From Nilaparvata lugens (Eukaryota; Arthropoda; Insecta; Hemiptera; Delphacidae): a stretch of 64,000 nucleotides of DNA. The notes under the pieces were generated by a model. The model had not been told where the DNA came from. It made no database searches and saw only the letters and a program-made list of their open reading frames with translations. The stretch covers positions 20,363,916 to 20,427,915 of the forward strand of contig NC_052506.1 in the NCBI RefSeq assembly GCF_014356525.2, in the 5' to 3' direction. This document shows, piece by piece, positions 45,701 to 58,386 of this stretch (position 1 is the first letter of the stretch; every line of letters starts with the position of its first letter). The position numbers were made by a program, and so were the translations under genes.

Positions 45701-46140
45701 CTTGTTGGAAATCTTTAACATGTCTGTCTATATTATTAGAATAATTCTAACATTAGTATTGCAGTCATTAATTTCATTGTCAATTTAGTATTATTGAATG
45801 AGTGGAGAAAGAAATATATCTATACCCATGATAAAGAGAACTGAAGCATAAAAAAAGAACAGTTTCCAGAGACGACATTATTAAACGGTACTCACTTGAG
45901 AATATTGATGGATTATAATTGCTTGTTGGAAATTTGAAATTTGTCTTATTATTATATTATTAGAAAAACTCCAACATTAGTATTGCAGTCATTAATTTCA
46001 TTGTCAATTTAGTATTAGTAAATGAGTGGAGAAAGAGATGTATCAGTACCCATGATAAAGAGAACTGAAGCTTTAAAAAAGAACAGTTTCCAAAGACGAC
46101 ATGTTAGACAGTACTCACTTGAGAATATTGAGGGATTAGT
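45701..46140. repeat. 221-bp tandem duplication
   Basis: 'cttgttggaaat' to 'cacttgagaatattga' is present at 45701-45912 and 45922-46136, offset 221-223 bp, with about 90% identity. Each unit ends, on the minus strand, in a donor-like 'ttctcaagtgagtac'. Confidence 0.9.
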
Positions 46141-46562
46141 AGGATATTTTCATCTCTCTTCAACTGTACATGATAGCTATGATTCTATGTATATTTAGCA
46201 GTTCAACGTAGGTTTTCAATTGCGTCAATAACAAATTACACCTAATAATTTCCTATCAAATCATTGTTTTTTTACGTCAAGGTAGAAGATATCTCTATTT
46301 CAATACGTGAATTATTATTTAGAGCGTAGTTCATAGATTTCATTGTGGTTAAAACTCGACGTTGTGATCTGACGAATATAACTTAGCTAGAACATCCTGT
46401 CAAATTATTCCATCAATTCACTCAAACAATAATTATGTATTGATTCTCCAATTACTAACACAAAATCAACGCAATTGTTGGATGAGATGTCGTCAATTCC
46501 TGAATCAAATAAATAATAAATTATTTGAATAACCGCATAGCTGAAACGTACGGTACTTACCT

Positions 46563-46690
46563 GCACTACTTAACGCGACCGATGCTTGAAAACAACTATT
46601 ATTGTTGAATTTAGTTTTCACGAGCTCAATATCGACAAAGGCACTTGAAATTGAAGTAGTTCCGTTGCCGATAAAGAGAGCAGGAAAATG
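46563..46690 (-). promoter_or_regulatory. Possible 5' untranslated exon of the SH2 gene
   Basis: On the minus strand a GC-richer segment ending '..gcgttaagtagtgcag' is followed by GTAAGTACCG, a strong donor, and has no matching coding frame. It is suitably placed for a first exon 2 kb upstream of the first coding exon. There is no transcript evidence in the sequence itself. Confidence 0.3.
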
Positions 46691-47540
46691 CCGATATCAT
46701 TTTCCCGATTTACTAAACTGTCATGACCAAGCTATCCGGCTGATAAGAGCTTTCGGCGATCATTAATTTGCTTGACAATTGAAATGAGAAACTTGTTTGA
46801 GCCTGTGGTTCCCATTATTTTGAATTTGAAGTGATATTTGTGATATTTTCTCATGAAATGTTCCCCATATGTAGCAAATACATTAAAACTCTTTGTTTTC
46901 TCATCGTATTGAATAAATGACTAGATTGATTGAAAAATAGAGATTTATGCGAATCGGTGTGATAAAAAGAATAAAGAAGATTGAGATAGATATGGAATAC
47001 AGTATTTTATTGTAAAAATTGATGAGAAAAGCATTATATTTGTCAATGTTATGTGCTGAGCGGTATCAAAATCTTTCATAATGTTCTTCATCACGTTCGT
47101 AAATGTTGTCTATGCCGATTAAGTATAGGGTAAGTTGAATTAACAGGACGACTGTATGAAAGAGAATGAACCTTTTATTTCACTGAAAAAATTCAACACT
47201 TGGAACAAATCTTTACACAGAATTGTATTCCAAGGAATGTTCTTGCTCTAAAGCCCTTCAAGTATGTTAATCTGGTCCTTTAACACATTCCTTCATTATC
47301 CCTGTAATATTTCCAGGTATTCATCCCATCAAGTAGAATTCACATTATTTATAAATTCACCGATAAACTATTTCGTTCTTCAAATCTCTACTTTCTACGT
47401 TCCTACCTGTATTATTTCAGGGTTCTTCAAGTAAGATCGAAAAGTAGTTTCAATTAAAATGAAATTTACTTGATAAATGATACACCATAGTAACCTTTTT
47501 TAAAACTTTTTAATATGAAATAAAAGAAATAGAAAACAAC

Positions 47541-47848
47541 ACCAGCTTTGGATGCTTACCGTATTCCATTTTCAAGTTTTTACATAAACTACTCTCAGTT
47601 TCGGATGTTTACTTTTACAATAAAATTTATATGATAGAGTTTACTAAATTCATCTAAATCTCAAAAATGCATAATAATTATTGCTACATTATTCTGATAA
47701 AACTGCAGTATTATTACTAAACTATAGTATTATGTATAGCATCAGTTTCGGATGATTACTTACACAATTAAACTTATATAAGGTTTACGATATTCATCTA
47801 AATCTCGAAAGTTCGTAATTCCTACATAATTTTGATAAAAAATGAAGT
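47541..47848. repeat. Imperfect tandem repeat, about 155 bp
   Basis: 'cagtttcggatg.ttact', 'aaa.ttatat' and 'attcatctaaatctc.aaa' recur at about 47597-47670 and 47748-47815, with a partial copy at 47541. It is diverged. Confidence 0.7.
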
Positions 47849-48005
47849 GTTACGATGATCAGAAGTTCAAATTGAGGAGAGATACATGAATGTCACAGTC
47901 TCTGTCAACTATGAATAATTGTTTTATTGATTATCAATAAAATTTTCTTGTTTGAGTGATAACTACTCAACTTGAATGAAATTGAAGAGTTATTTCGGTA
48001 CTTAC

Positions 48006-48033
48006 CAGTGAGATGCTCGCCCTGCAATGCAGC
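48006..48033 (-). promoter_or_regulatory. Possible alternative small 5' exon
   Basis: On the minus strand, acceptor-like 'attatctcag' is followed by about 28 nt ('gctgcattgcagggcgagca' then 'tctcactg') and then donor GTAAGTACCG. The same 9-10 nt donor context occurs at 46562. It may be an alternative non-coding exon of the SH2 gene. Weak evidence. Confidence 0.25.
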
Positions 48034-48718
48034 CTGAGATAATGATGCAGTATACAAGAGGAGAAAGATGAATGATAATAAAACAAAACTAGAATCTCAC
48101 CAACACTGCATCACTGCTCAGTAATTTTTTTGAGGGAGACGGAGTCTAGGGTTTGGCCACATGTGGTTACCAGAAAAGTCGGTTACATGTTGAGACTCTT
48201 AACAGTGTCAAATGACAGTATCTTATTATGAATCTACCGTACCTATTGTTGTTAGTATCACTATGACTTCTACAATCATGGATATTGAGTTCAATTATGA
48301 CTTTTAAGGAACTTTCTTGTTAAAATTTATAAAAAAATTGTAATTATCTCTTTTTTTAATGCAAATCAGTATCTGAATTCGTAAGTGAATAATAATGTGC
48401 TAATTTAAACACACCATCATGATCTTCCACCAAAATGATATTGGTTTTGAAACGGTCGAATGAACATTGATTCGATTATGTCATTTTCTCGTCGTACCAT
48501 TTACAGTTGAATTGTAGGTCGATTCTTTTGAGTTCAATACTTTACTATTGCAATGGGCTGCAATCTGAATAATTGTAGTAATTTGCAACTCATTTTCTTC
48601 ATTGTGGTAATTTGTCTTTAGGCATTTATGGGCGTAACAAGATACGGAGAAAGATGTAGATGCTTTAGTAATCTGATTTGAATTATCAAATCCATATTTG
48701 ATTTTTAATCTAGGCTGA
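48034..48718. other. Non-coding DNA
   Basis: AT-rich, with no gene or repeat recognised. Confidence 0.5.
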
Positions 48719-48872
48719 CTGCCGGTTGCACAAAAGCCGGTAAAATTTTAATCGTTATTAATCACAAGATAACCAATAATTGGAGAAGGCTTGTTTTCGA
48801 AAAAGCCTTTACTGATGGGTTCTCGGGGAATTAATCACGATTAAAATTTAACCGGCTCTCGTGCAACCGGGC
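48719..48872. mobile_element. MITE with 'gccggttgcacaaaagccgg' end, copy 2
   Basis: Complete ends: 'tgccggttgcacaaaagccg' at the left and 'accggctctcgtgcaaccgg' then 'gc' at the right, with inner 'taaaattttaatcg' and inverse 'cgattaaaattta'. Same family as 38189. Confidence 0.88.
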
Positions 48873-48879
48873 CTGAATC

Positions 48880-49690
48880 TCCCTATGCTGTGCTTTCTGG
48901 AATGATCTTAGATGATTCCTGTAGCTCTTCGATTTCATTCAAGTAACAAACATCTTGAAATGGCGTATCACTGGCTGTTTGTCAGCGGCTCGTTTCATAG
49001 AACAGCCTCCATTCATAAAAGATCGCCATTTCATGGTTTAATTGGATTCTTCACGGTGGACTGGCTGATTGTGTCGATGGGGAATCCATTGTGCTGAAGA
49101 GGCTTCTGAAGAGGTGCCGATTTGCAAGGCTGACTGGGGAAATAAACTTGTTTCTAGTATTATGTTACAAGAATCGAAGCCGACCGACAAAGCGGGTTCT
49201 TGAGATTTTTGGGGTATCGAGGAACGTCAGCAAACAGTAAAGCGTCTAATAATGAGGAAAGTGATGCTGAAGTCGGGCCGATTTGTGTCGAGATTTGTTT
49301 AGTGGAGTGTGAGAAGTCGGCGGTAACCCACGACTGACACTGCCACCTTTTGTTCTGCGACACCTTGAAATCGCCGACAAGAGCGGCGGCGAATCGCACA
49401 AAACATCTTTCAACACGCGACGAGCGATGAAAAGCCAGTGTCACTCACTCACTTGCCAGTCAGCCCACTTTCAAGTGGAAACGCTGCTAATTCCAACCAA
49501 CCAACACGAGCTTCCCTCACTAAACCATCTGCCAACCTACAATGCTCCACATTCGCCACAGTACCCTCTTCACATCTTTGTCAAGACACTGATGAACCCT
49601 TCCGATGACTTTTTTAAAGGAATCGCTTTTTCTGGTAACCGAAAGTCATTGTGTATAGTTTTCTCCGCTGCGATCTCTTGACAGTTTTCT
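48880..49690. other. GC-balanced stretch, no gene recognised
   Basis: Base composition is closer to coding than the surroundings, and open frames run on both strands (for example 49160-49444 minus and 49427-49681 plus). None shows a family motif or clean splice sites. It could be an old insertion, an untranslated exon or a regulatory block. Confidence 0.35.
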
Positions 49691-50006
49691 TATCATAGTG
49701 GAATGGGCTCACAATGAAAGGAGAGAGATTTCAATGAACAGATCCAAAATCTCATGACAAACCGTGAAAAGCTATAATTATAGTGGAAGTCCTCAAGCTA
49801 CATGAGTTCACAAGTGAATGTGAGTATTGTGGAATTTCTTGAATATTTCTAAACACTATTTTTATTCTTATAGAAATTGGTAATCTAAAACTGAATTACT
49901 TTTTATTGAAGAAAACTATAATCTCAAAAGAATAAAAATTACATTCATTTCAATCCAGTTGAATTTGGATGAATTGTCAATTAATCAAATTGAAGCTATT
50001 CTCATG

Positions 50007-50166
50007 AGCTGAGGAGCAAAAGCGATAATTTGCGATTTCTACTATTCTAGTAATTATTTCAAAAAGAATACCAAATTAAATGAATAAGCTGAGGAGCGAA
50101 AGCGATAATTTGCGATCTCTACTATTCTAGTAATTATTTCAGAAAGAACACCAAATTAAATGAATA
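50007..50166. repeat. 80-bp tandem duplication
   Basis: 'agctgaggagc.aaagcgat' to 'aataccaaattaaatgaata' is repeated twice head to tail (50007 and 50087) with few differences. It is followed by 'attaaatagat' short repeats. Confidence 0.9.
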
Positions 50167-50617
50167 TATTTAATTAAATAGATATAATTAATAGATTTAA
50201 TTAAGTATATGACATATTAAATTAAATAGATAAGACAGAGCTCACGATTCACTTGAATATCATGGTCTTCCACGGTCTCACTCAATTTTCACCCTTTTTG
50301 TTGAAAAAATGTCAATATTACCTTGATATCGCAGCCTACTTGATTCAAAGCTCGCCGCAGCTGCGAGCATTCAACACAGAATCACACAACTGACTCCAAA
50401 CTTGGGCCTATATTGGATTCAATGGACAGCAGCCATAATTTCTATTAATCATGATGTCGTCTGTGGTTGAAAAGGCAGGGAGGCAGGAGGCAGCCGTCGC
50501 GAATCGACCAAATTCAAGTTTGAGAGAGATAGAGATTGATATCCGAATATAAGAGATATTAGAGTACGGATGAGTGGATGCCCGGTGTTAGGCCAATGTA
50601 TTAAGTATGAGATGGCT

Positions 50618-50738
50618 CTTCTTCTTCGTCTTCTTCTTCTTCTTCTTCTTCTTCTTCTTCTCTTCTTCTTCTTCTTCTTCTTCTCTTCTTCTTCTTCTTC
50701 TTCTTCTTCTTCTTCTTCTTCTTCTTCTTCTTCTTCTT

Positions 50739-50769
<31 letters not shown>

Positions 50770-51410
50770 TTTCTCTTCTTCTCCACCTCCTGCTCTATTT
50801 TATTTTATATCCTCCTCGTTCTCCTTCTTTACTTCCTTATCTTCATCCTTCTCCTCCCACTCCTCATCGTTCTCTTCTTCTCCTTATCCTTCTCCTCATC
50901 CTGGCAGAGGGTTGTGTGGCAGACACAATCCTCCTTTAGGGTTCTCCTCCTTTAAAGAGGACCAGGAGTCCTAACTGCACCCTAATAAAGGCAATTAATC
51001 AATCAATCATCCTCTTCTCACTCATTATCCTTTTCTGTTCTATTTGTGTTCTCCTTCCTTTCAATCTATTTCGTCCTCTTCTCTCACCTTTGTATGAATT
51101 CTTCTCCCAATTCATCCGCCTTCATCTGTTCCATTATCTTCTATTTTACCTTCTACTTTATTTCACTTCTTTCTTTATGTTGGCTTGCCTTCTTCCCATG
51201 TCCTCTTGCTCTCATCACCCTTCCTATCTTCTCTATCCACATCTTTTCTTTCATCTTTTCTCTACTTCCTCTTCTCACCTTGTGTATGTTAACTTTTTTT
51301 CTTCTTCTGTTGGTTCTTCGTTTCTTATCCCCCTTTCTACTCCTCCTCCTCCTCCCTTTTTTCTTCTTCTTCTCCTCCTCCTTTTTCTTTTTCTCCATCA
51401 TCATCTTCTA
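50618..51410. repeat. Polypyrimidine domain with (TTC)n core
   Basis: A (TTC)n microsatellite of about 150 bp (50618-50768) is followed by about 640 bp that remains strongly C+T on the + strand. It is interrupted at 50900-51010 by a retroelement-like 3' end ('gcaccctaataaaggcaatt' then 'aatcaatcaatc'). All long Ser, Leu, Phe and Lys frames here are artefacts of the composition. Confidence 0.92.
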
Positions 51411-54100
51411 GCATAACAATAAAATAATATTCACAATAATATACTAAATATAATACTTTGTATTAATAAAATAATAACAAAAAGAATATTCATTCATGTA
51501 GTATACCTATATAGCCACTAATCTTGAACCTAGGTGTGATTATGATAGTGTGCAATGTGCAAGAATGCTGGAGATATTGAGATTCTTGGGTTATTGGGAT
51601 GAATATCTCCTTAGCAGCAGCTGGCCGTGACGATTGATTTCACAGCGGGCCATTGTGGCAGCCCATTCACTGGCGACCATACATTATCATCGGTTGCGGT
51701 TCCAGTTGGGCTTTGTTTATTTTGTTGGCGATGCTGACAACTCTCCTCTCGCACCGCTCAAAGTGCACCGCCTCTTTCCTTCGGTATTCCGACACTCGGA
51801 TAGTCCATATTCATTACGGCACCCTCTTCACATCCACACAATGCTATTATTTATTATTGGCGCGGCCACTCATATCACGTGATGCTTCAACATTGGCAAC
51901 TGGAATCCCATCTCTGTCGGCTTTGATATTTTTGAGCAGCTTCAAGATTGGTTCAAATGATACATGCATTATTTTAGGTATGCTGATTACAAACAGGTTG
52001 AATAGAGGTTGAATATTGGTTTATTTGAGTTATTGAAACTATTTCACATTGGAAGAGTCTCCGGTTTATTTACTTTTGTCTCATTGGTTGAAGTATCAGG
52101 ATTTGTTTTAAAAAATTCGTTCTAGTTTGCAAACAGTGTGAATCAAGGTAGAAAAGACTGATTTTGATTTGATATTGGTTTTAAGGAATGGGTGCAATTG
52201 GGTTCCCATTTAAATAGGGTTTCTCTTCAATTGGGTTCAAATTTGAGTTAAAGTTCAAGATTGGTTTAATGAATAGATGCATTGTTTGAGGTATTCTAGC
52301 TCGCGAACACAAGGTTGAGCAATTTTGCTCATTTTGATTTCCTTATAGACTATATTATTTCAAATTCATAAAATTTCATGATATTACAAAACAAATCACA
52401 ACAATGTTCCCACTATGATCAAGGGTCAATTTAATAAATTTTGAATACTGGCTGATATCGAATACTTGAGATGTTCAGTAATATGAGCTTATAAAATTGA
52501 AAAGGGAAATTGATGATAGATAATGTGCTTCATCTATACATGGTAGCTCATTGATTAGGTAGCATATTGATTTTTCATTATGAAATTGAGATAATGGAAT
52601 ATTAATGTAAAATATAATAATAACCGATACATGATCTTTTACATTAATGTTATGAATAATATCTACTATTGATTGTTTATTCTATGATAATATAGACTTC
52701 TTCACTTAGTTCATATATATGATAAAATGCTACTCCTCATATTGAATATTAGAGTTCTGAGCTTTCAACCCTCTATAACTTTGATGTCCTTATTTATTTG
52801 AAGGTAAACTAGTGGCACAATCTAGAACAGGCTACCCCTTACAGAACTTATAATAACAAAATATGGGCCTGTAACTGACCCCTATAACTCCCCATTGAGG
52901 AGAAAATTAAGTTTGAAAGTGAAAGGGTTCAGTAAAAGGTGACCAGTAGAAGGGCTTGGGATCTTACAAAAGAGACAATGAACTTTTAAAAGGCTTAACA
53001 ATTTTAAAAACGTCAGTCACTGACGAAGGTGTCAATGCGTGACCGTGTTTCAGTTGACAGTTTATCAAGTTGCAAAGGTGTCAATCAGTTCACTTCCAAC
53101 CCTTTACAAGTAGTAAAGTAGACTGTTACTATTCTGACAAGTTAAGGAGAATGGTCCCATTCTGAACTAAAGATTGGATGGATTTACTTGACCATTCGAA
53201 ACAAAATTTTACATGAAAATAGCACAGTGAAGAAGCCAAGAACTGCATTTCAAATCCAATTAAAAACTGTCATGGACTTCAATTTCTCACCCTGAGAGTG
53301 CATTTTTTTTCAAGTTTCAGATTTCTTATCTTTTTAACCTCGCATCCTAGCTCAAGAATATAAAGAACTTCTATTTCTCAGCGTCCTCCACCGATCCTAT
53401 TGCATTTATATCATTATACTCTAAATCCAATTTGTATGTGAATAGGCGGGCGTGTGTCAATAGTGATTTTAGTGAGTGTAGCGAATTCTACTGTTCTCTG
53501 AACTACTAGTTTAAATTAAGGTCAAACTAGATGTATGCAAATGTTCCCTCTTTGTACGATATGTATGATACGAAGGAGACTCTATGTTATTTGATCATCA
53601 AATTGAGGAGAGAATAAGCCCACAATTGAAAACAAAATCACTTCTACTAAACGAGTATAATTCGATGACATATAATTTCATACTAATGCAAATGACAGTG
53701 TGACAGTGCTTATTTAATTTACCAAATCCTTAAAACCTGAGTTAGTGTAGACCTATTACTGTTATTAGTGTAGTACCTGTGTACTACTGTAGTGTAGTAT
53801 AGAATTAGTCTGTGATTTTAATATTGTAAATTATCGTGATTCCTTGATATGATAGCTTGATAGGACAGTATTAGAAAACTATTCCAAGATTTTTCTCAGC
53901 TATGGTAAATCAATTATAACGACTGTAGTATCCTGATTAACAATATTCTGATATTGATTCATGAATCATGATATATGGATATTTTGATTGTGGATGAAAT
54001 CAACCAAAACCTTTTTGGCTGAAACAGTACTTGAAATTGTTTATAAATACTGATAATAATGTTTGAATGGAAAAGTTGTGTAATCTGACACCCCAATTCT
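51411..54100. other. Non-coding, no gene recognised
   Basis: A GC-balanced patch at 51600-51960 carries two overlapping + frames (51634-51882 and 51653-52012) with no motif I know. The rest, to 54100, is AT-rich. Confidence 0.4.
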
Positions 54101-54840
54101 GTTAGCAATTGTCGGTTGCGTTGCGTTATCGTAGGCTACGCTGTTTCTGGATTTTATTCTCTTGTTTCTTGTCAGCCGTGTCAGTGGGGATGAATTCAAG
54201 TGCTGTGAGAGAATAAGAAGAATCGGGGGAGAATCAAACCCTATCTGTGCCATTGATTTCATTCATTACGCTTGAAGAGGCACCCTTATTGTTTGCCGGT
54301 CACGTGATACCACGCCTCCTCGCCCCTCCAGTGTGCCCCCCTCGCTCGACCAATCACAAGCCGCCATTCTAGGTAGCTAATTATGTATTCCGGGTCCACA
54401 GATGTTGTTGAGAACCGCAGAGACCAATCATAACTCAAATACAATGCGAAAAGTCCCAAGTATTCATGCAGCTGCCGACCAAGAACTGGACTATCAATAT
54501 CACTCACTCAATCTCTCTCTTTCTATCTCTCTCATCACAGCACGCTCCTCTTTAATATCATAAACTCTTCATAAATTCAGAGTTATTGTACTCGAAGGAC
54601 CCCCATTGTGTCCGGTAGCAGCGACAATGTAGGCGATATAAAAATCTCCACCACCCTTCTTCACCACCCCCCCCCACTAGCACATCACATCAACTAGACC
54701 ACAAATCTTACCACCGAAAGCAGGGCCACGAAAATCGGATGAAAAAATTACTTTTTGTAATTCACTTACCGCTGCGCGCGCTTCCTTCCTGCATAAAAAG
54801 CAACCAATAGACAAACCCCAATGATGAATTATTGGTTTTG
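54101..54840 (-). promoter_or_regulatory. Promoter-like patch with possible first exon
   Basis: The patch at 54280-54430 is GC-rich, with a CACGTG E-box (54301) and several CCAAT/ATTGG boxes. On the minus strand at about 54835-54768, three CCAAT/ATTGG boxes are followed by a TATA-like 'gctttttatgc' and then by 'aggaaggaagcgcgcgcagc' ending at a GTAAGTG donor. This has the layout of a core promoter plus short first exon. The gene it would serve is unknown; the SH2 gene lies downstream on that strand. Confidence 0.35.
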
Positions 54841-55254
54841 CAGTTTACTTGTTTGATGGGCTATGAGCTGGCCTCTGAATCAGCCCACTAGGCATTATTG
54901 TAATAATATGGTACTGAGGGTATCGGTTTATAGTAGGCCTATAACGGCTATGTAGAAGCAAACAGAGATACAAAAATGAAAGCTGAAATTTATCGAATGA
55001 ATTCATTGTTGAGTTGATATGCTGACATGATAATCCAATAGTTACTGTGCGAATAAAATACAAAATTAGAATACAGTAGTTTGATACCAATACCACAAGG
55101 AATCTGGAATAAGCAAACAGATGTTAACACAAGAATACCCTGGAAACCTGAAAACAATACTTGGAATATCTCTAAAGTTGTCTTGGGTAGCTTATTCACA
55201 TCTTGTAAATGGAATTAATCTTATTTTGAAACTTTTAAATAATATTACAAGGCT

Positions 55255-55347
55255 GAATGAATCGATGGAAACTCAGATGGAACAATGAAACTCAGATGGA
55301 ACAATGAAACACAGATGGAACAATGAAACTCAGATGGAACAATGAAA
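55255..55347. repeat. Minisatellite, 19-20-bp unit
   Basis: 'gaaactcagatggaacaat' is repeated about four to five times head to tail. Confidence 0.93.
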
Positions 55348-57195
55348 CTTTTCATGTGGCAGATCCATGAAAAATACTTAGAGCAATTCAAAACTTTTCA
55401 ATGCCAAGTACATAGCCTTAATCAGCGATTCAGTGATCCTGTAATTTCTTACAGTACCATGTGGCCTAATTCAAATTGTTCATCAAATCTAATAGTATCT
55501 GATCCAACCGATGTGATTATAGTCTTTCTACAGTTTTCTGTCACAGTCTTTTATGGTTCTAGACTATGTTTTAATTTGCATTATATAATCTCTAGAGCTA
55601 CTTTTATTGTTCAAGCTACAAGCTATGTTCAATTTTTCAATAATTTTTAGCATAGGGTATGTTATATCCTCATTTTCCAGTGAAATTTTCTAATCCGTAA
55701 TTTTCCACCCCAAGTTACCACGCAGCTGACATGGATTTCCACTGATCAACTCTCATTACCATCCGTCTCATTACCCACGCACAAGCCTGGAGGTCATGTG
55801 AGCGTCACCCTCAGCAAAAATAAACTCCATCAAAGAACCCTGTGATCGGTGATCGTAACCAACTCAATATTGAAATTAGTTGGAACATCAGTTATGACGT
55901 CATAACCGGAACTCCGGAAGTAAGCGCAGTTGACAAGAATTGTCGAGCTTCGATCATTGTCAACGATCATTTTTGCATGAAAATGCAACAATGACGCAAT
56001 TAGGGCGAGTGAGTGATCGATCACAGCCAATGACAGAGTTGTGGGAATCCAGTTTTGAGGAAATTTCGGCGTCGATCACCGCCACTTCACACTAGAGTGC
56101 ACACGGCAGATGCATGCACATGTGTCACATCTCACGCTTTTTTAATGAAATTCGCAAAAAGTAACGAATATCGTACGAATTGACCAGATCTCTCAAGCGG
56201 ATATGATGCTCCTGTGACTAGATGCGTATAAGAAGTAAAGAAAATCACAAGCAAGAACGAGCATTGAGTGTGTTTACCGAAGCTATAAAGTGACTAATTA
56301 AGGAAAAATTATGAAACTGGCAATCAAGGAAGTTTCGAGTTATATTTGTGATGAGTAGAGGAGTTGATAACGAGGTAGTTGAACTTCGAATAATTGTTTT
56401 GTTCACTCAAGTTTTTTTTTTTATTATGAGACAATATCAAGGAAGTTTTAAATTATCCTTGTATGGAGTTGATGACATTAATCGATTAACGTTATACAAT
56501 GTTAATAAGTTGTACTTGACATTATTATTGGAAGTTCTATATTGTTATATAATGAAAATTGTGAACTCATAATTTTTTTTTCATAAAATTGTCACTCAAA
56601 TTATTTCTTCTTTCCTTACACATTTCAAGACTTGTACTCAAGTGTTTCCTCTTCCTGTCCTTTGAAGGAAAATTTTATAATTAAATGCATTTTGAAATGA
56701 AAAAGTGATAAATGCTCTGGCACCTCTCCAATAATTGGTGCAATTATTGGTTTGATTTTTCCGCTAATTACTCTTCACCATGAAAAATTCTTTGGAAAAC
56801 TAAAGGTTTAATTATGCTGTGTAAAATGAAATATGTAGTATGATAATATTATGGAACAAGTAGTAATGGCATTTATTGAAACATGAAATATTGCACATTT
56901 TGAGCTCAATAAGTTGGGAGAAATATATATTATATCAGTTTGAAAACGTAGGATTTCCTCTCAGAAATTCCTAATTTGATTGAAAATTACCAATTCAGTA
57001 TAAGTCAACAGTTTTTAACATGAATTCATACAGTTTGTAAGAGATGGTGGAGAAACGTTTCATACATCATTTTTTTGAGAGCATAGAAATAAAACGAAAG
57101 AGCTGTATAAATGATGTACGACTGTATACAATAAATATTGCATAGCTGAATAATCAATATATGTTAGTTCTTGAAAGTAAAAACTGCATTCTAAA
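55348..57195. other. Non-coding, no gene recognised
   Basis: AT-rich apart from a CpG-containing patch at 55850-56100 with a repeated 'gatcgatca'/'tgatcg' theme ('tgatcggtgatcg', 'gatcattgtcaacgatcat', 'gagtgatcgatcaca', 'gtcgatcacc') that could be a cluster of binding sites. Confidence 0.4.
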
Positions 57196-57751
57196 AAATC
57201 TGGTGTGGTACACTCACACAACTTTCCTTGCTCATTGAACTATTTAAAATTTTACATCTATTTTCGCTTAAAAACCTTTCCCTTATTTGATCAAATATTT
57301 CTCTTGTAAAAAAAACATCCACGGAACAAAGTGCCCTTTTTATAACCCTACCTTAAAATTTCCAATATAGTTCGCTAAATAAACCTAAGCCTCAATATCA
57401 AACGAGAATAATTTAGGAGAAAAACATAATGACGATTGACGGCAACATATTTGCAACTACGATCAGACTTCTGTATATGTGTATATACAATTGTTTTCAG
57501 AGTACTTTTTCCTTTATGTAAATATTGTGAAATTCGATGTTTTTTTTTTGAAATTCGTCAAAACAGCTGTTCTACAGATGAAATATCTTGACTACGACTG
57601 TGTTCTTTTTATAAACTGCTCTACCTACCCACGGTATATGGAAGAAGAAAAAGTAAAAACCGTGTTCCTACCTACCTCATGCACGAGAAGGAGGTTACAA
57701 AGTCCATTTCTCAAGGATTGGGTGGACCCCCCATTAGTACCCCAGGAAAAA

Positions 57752-58235
57752 GACTCATGTCAGTTGATAGAGCTAAAATAACTATACAGGGTATGGATTT
57801 GAAAAAAATCGTTAGAGCCGTTTTTGAGAGAATCGTGAAAAACATGGTTTTTTGGTAACTGTCATTTATCTCAGAAATATTACGGAGCTCCTGCAATTTT
57901 CACAGAAATGAGACTCATGTCAGTTGATAGGGTTTATAGATAGCTATCCATGGTATAAATTTGAAGGAAATCGTTAGAGCCGTTTTCGAGAAAACCGTGA
58001 AAAACATGGCTTTTTAGTCATTATCCGCCATTTTTCTCAAGAATATTACGGAGCTCCTGAAATTTTCCCAGAAATGAGACTCATTTCAGTTGATAGGGCT
58101 TATAAATAGCTATCCATGGTATAAATTTGAAGAAAATCGTTAGAGTCATTTTCGAGAAAAACGTGAAAAACATGGTTTTTTAGTAATTATCCGCCATTTT
58201 TTCCGCCATCTTGGATTGAATTTTATTGAATTTCT
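57752..58235. repeat. Three ~160-bp modules inside TIR element copy B
   Basis: 'gactcat.tcagttgatag', 'atggtataaatttgaa', 'atcgttagagccgttttcg' and 'cgtgaaaaacatgg' recur at steps of 160 and 166 bp. The spacing and content show tandem amplification within the element. Confidence 0.9.
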
Positions 58236-58321
58236 TATTGTCGGGTCCTCATGGTATAAGGACCTTAAGTTTAAAATGTCAAGTCAATCGGTTGATTAGG
58301 AATGGAGTTATCGTGTTCACA

Positions 58322-58386
58322 GACATACACACATACACACACACACACACACATACACACACACACACATACACACAAACACACAG
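58322..58386. repeat. (CA)n microsatellite
   Basis: CA repeats with ATAC interruptions, inside TIR element copy B. Copy A has a shorter tract at the equivalent place. Confidence 0.95.

Noticed and set aside
50570..50974. Long poly-Ser, poly-Leu and poly-Lys open frames on both strands
   Set aside because: They are produced by the (TTC)n repeat and the polypyrimidine domain; no start context or splice sites.
51634..52012. Overlapping 82- and 119-codon frames
   Set aside because: Two different frames are equally open over the same DNA and neither shows a domain; kept only as a GC-balanced patch.
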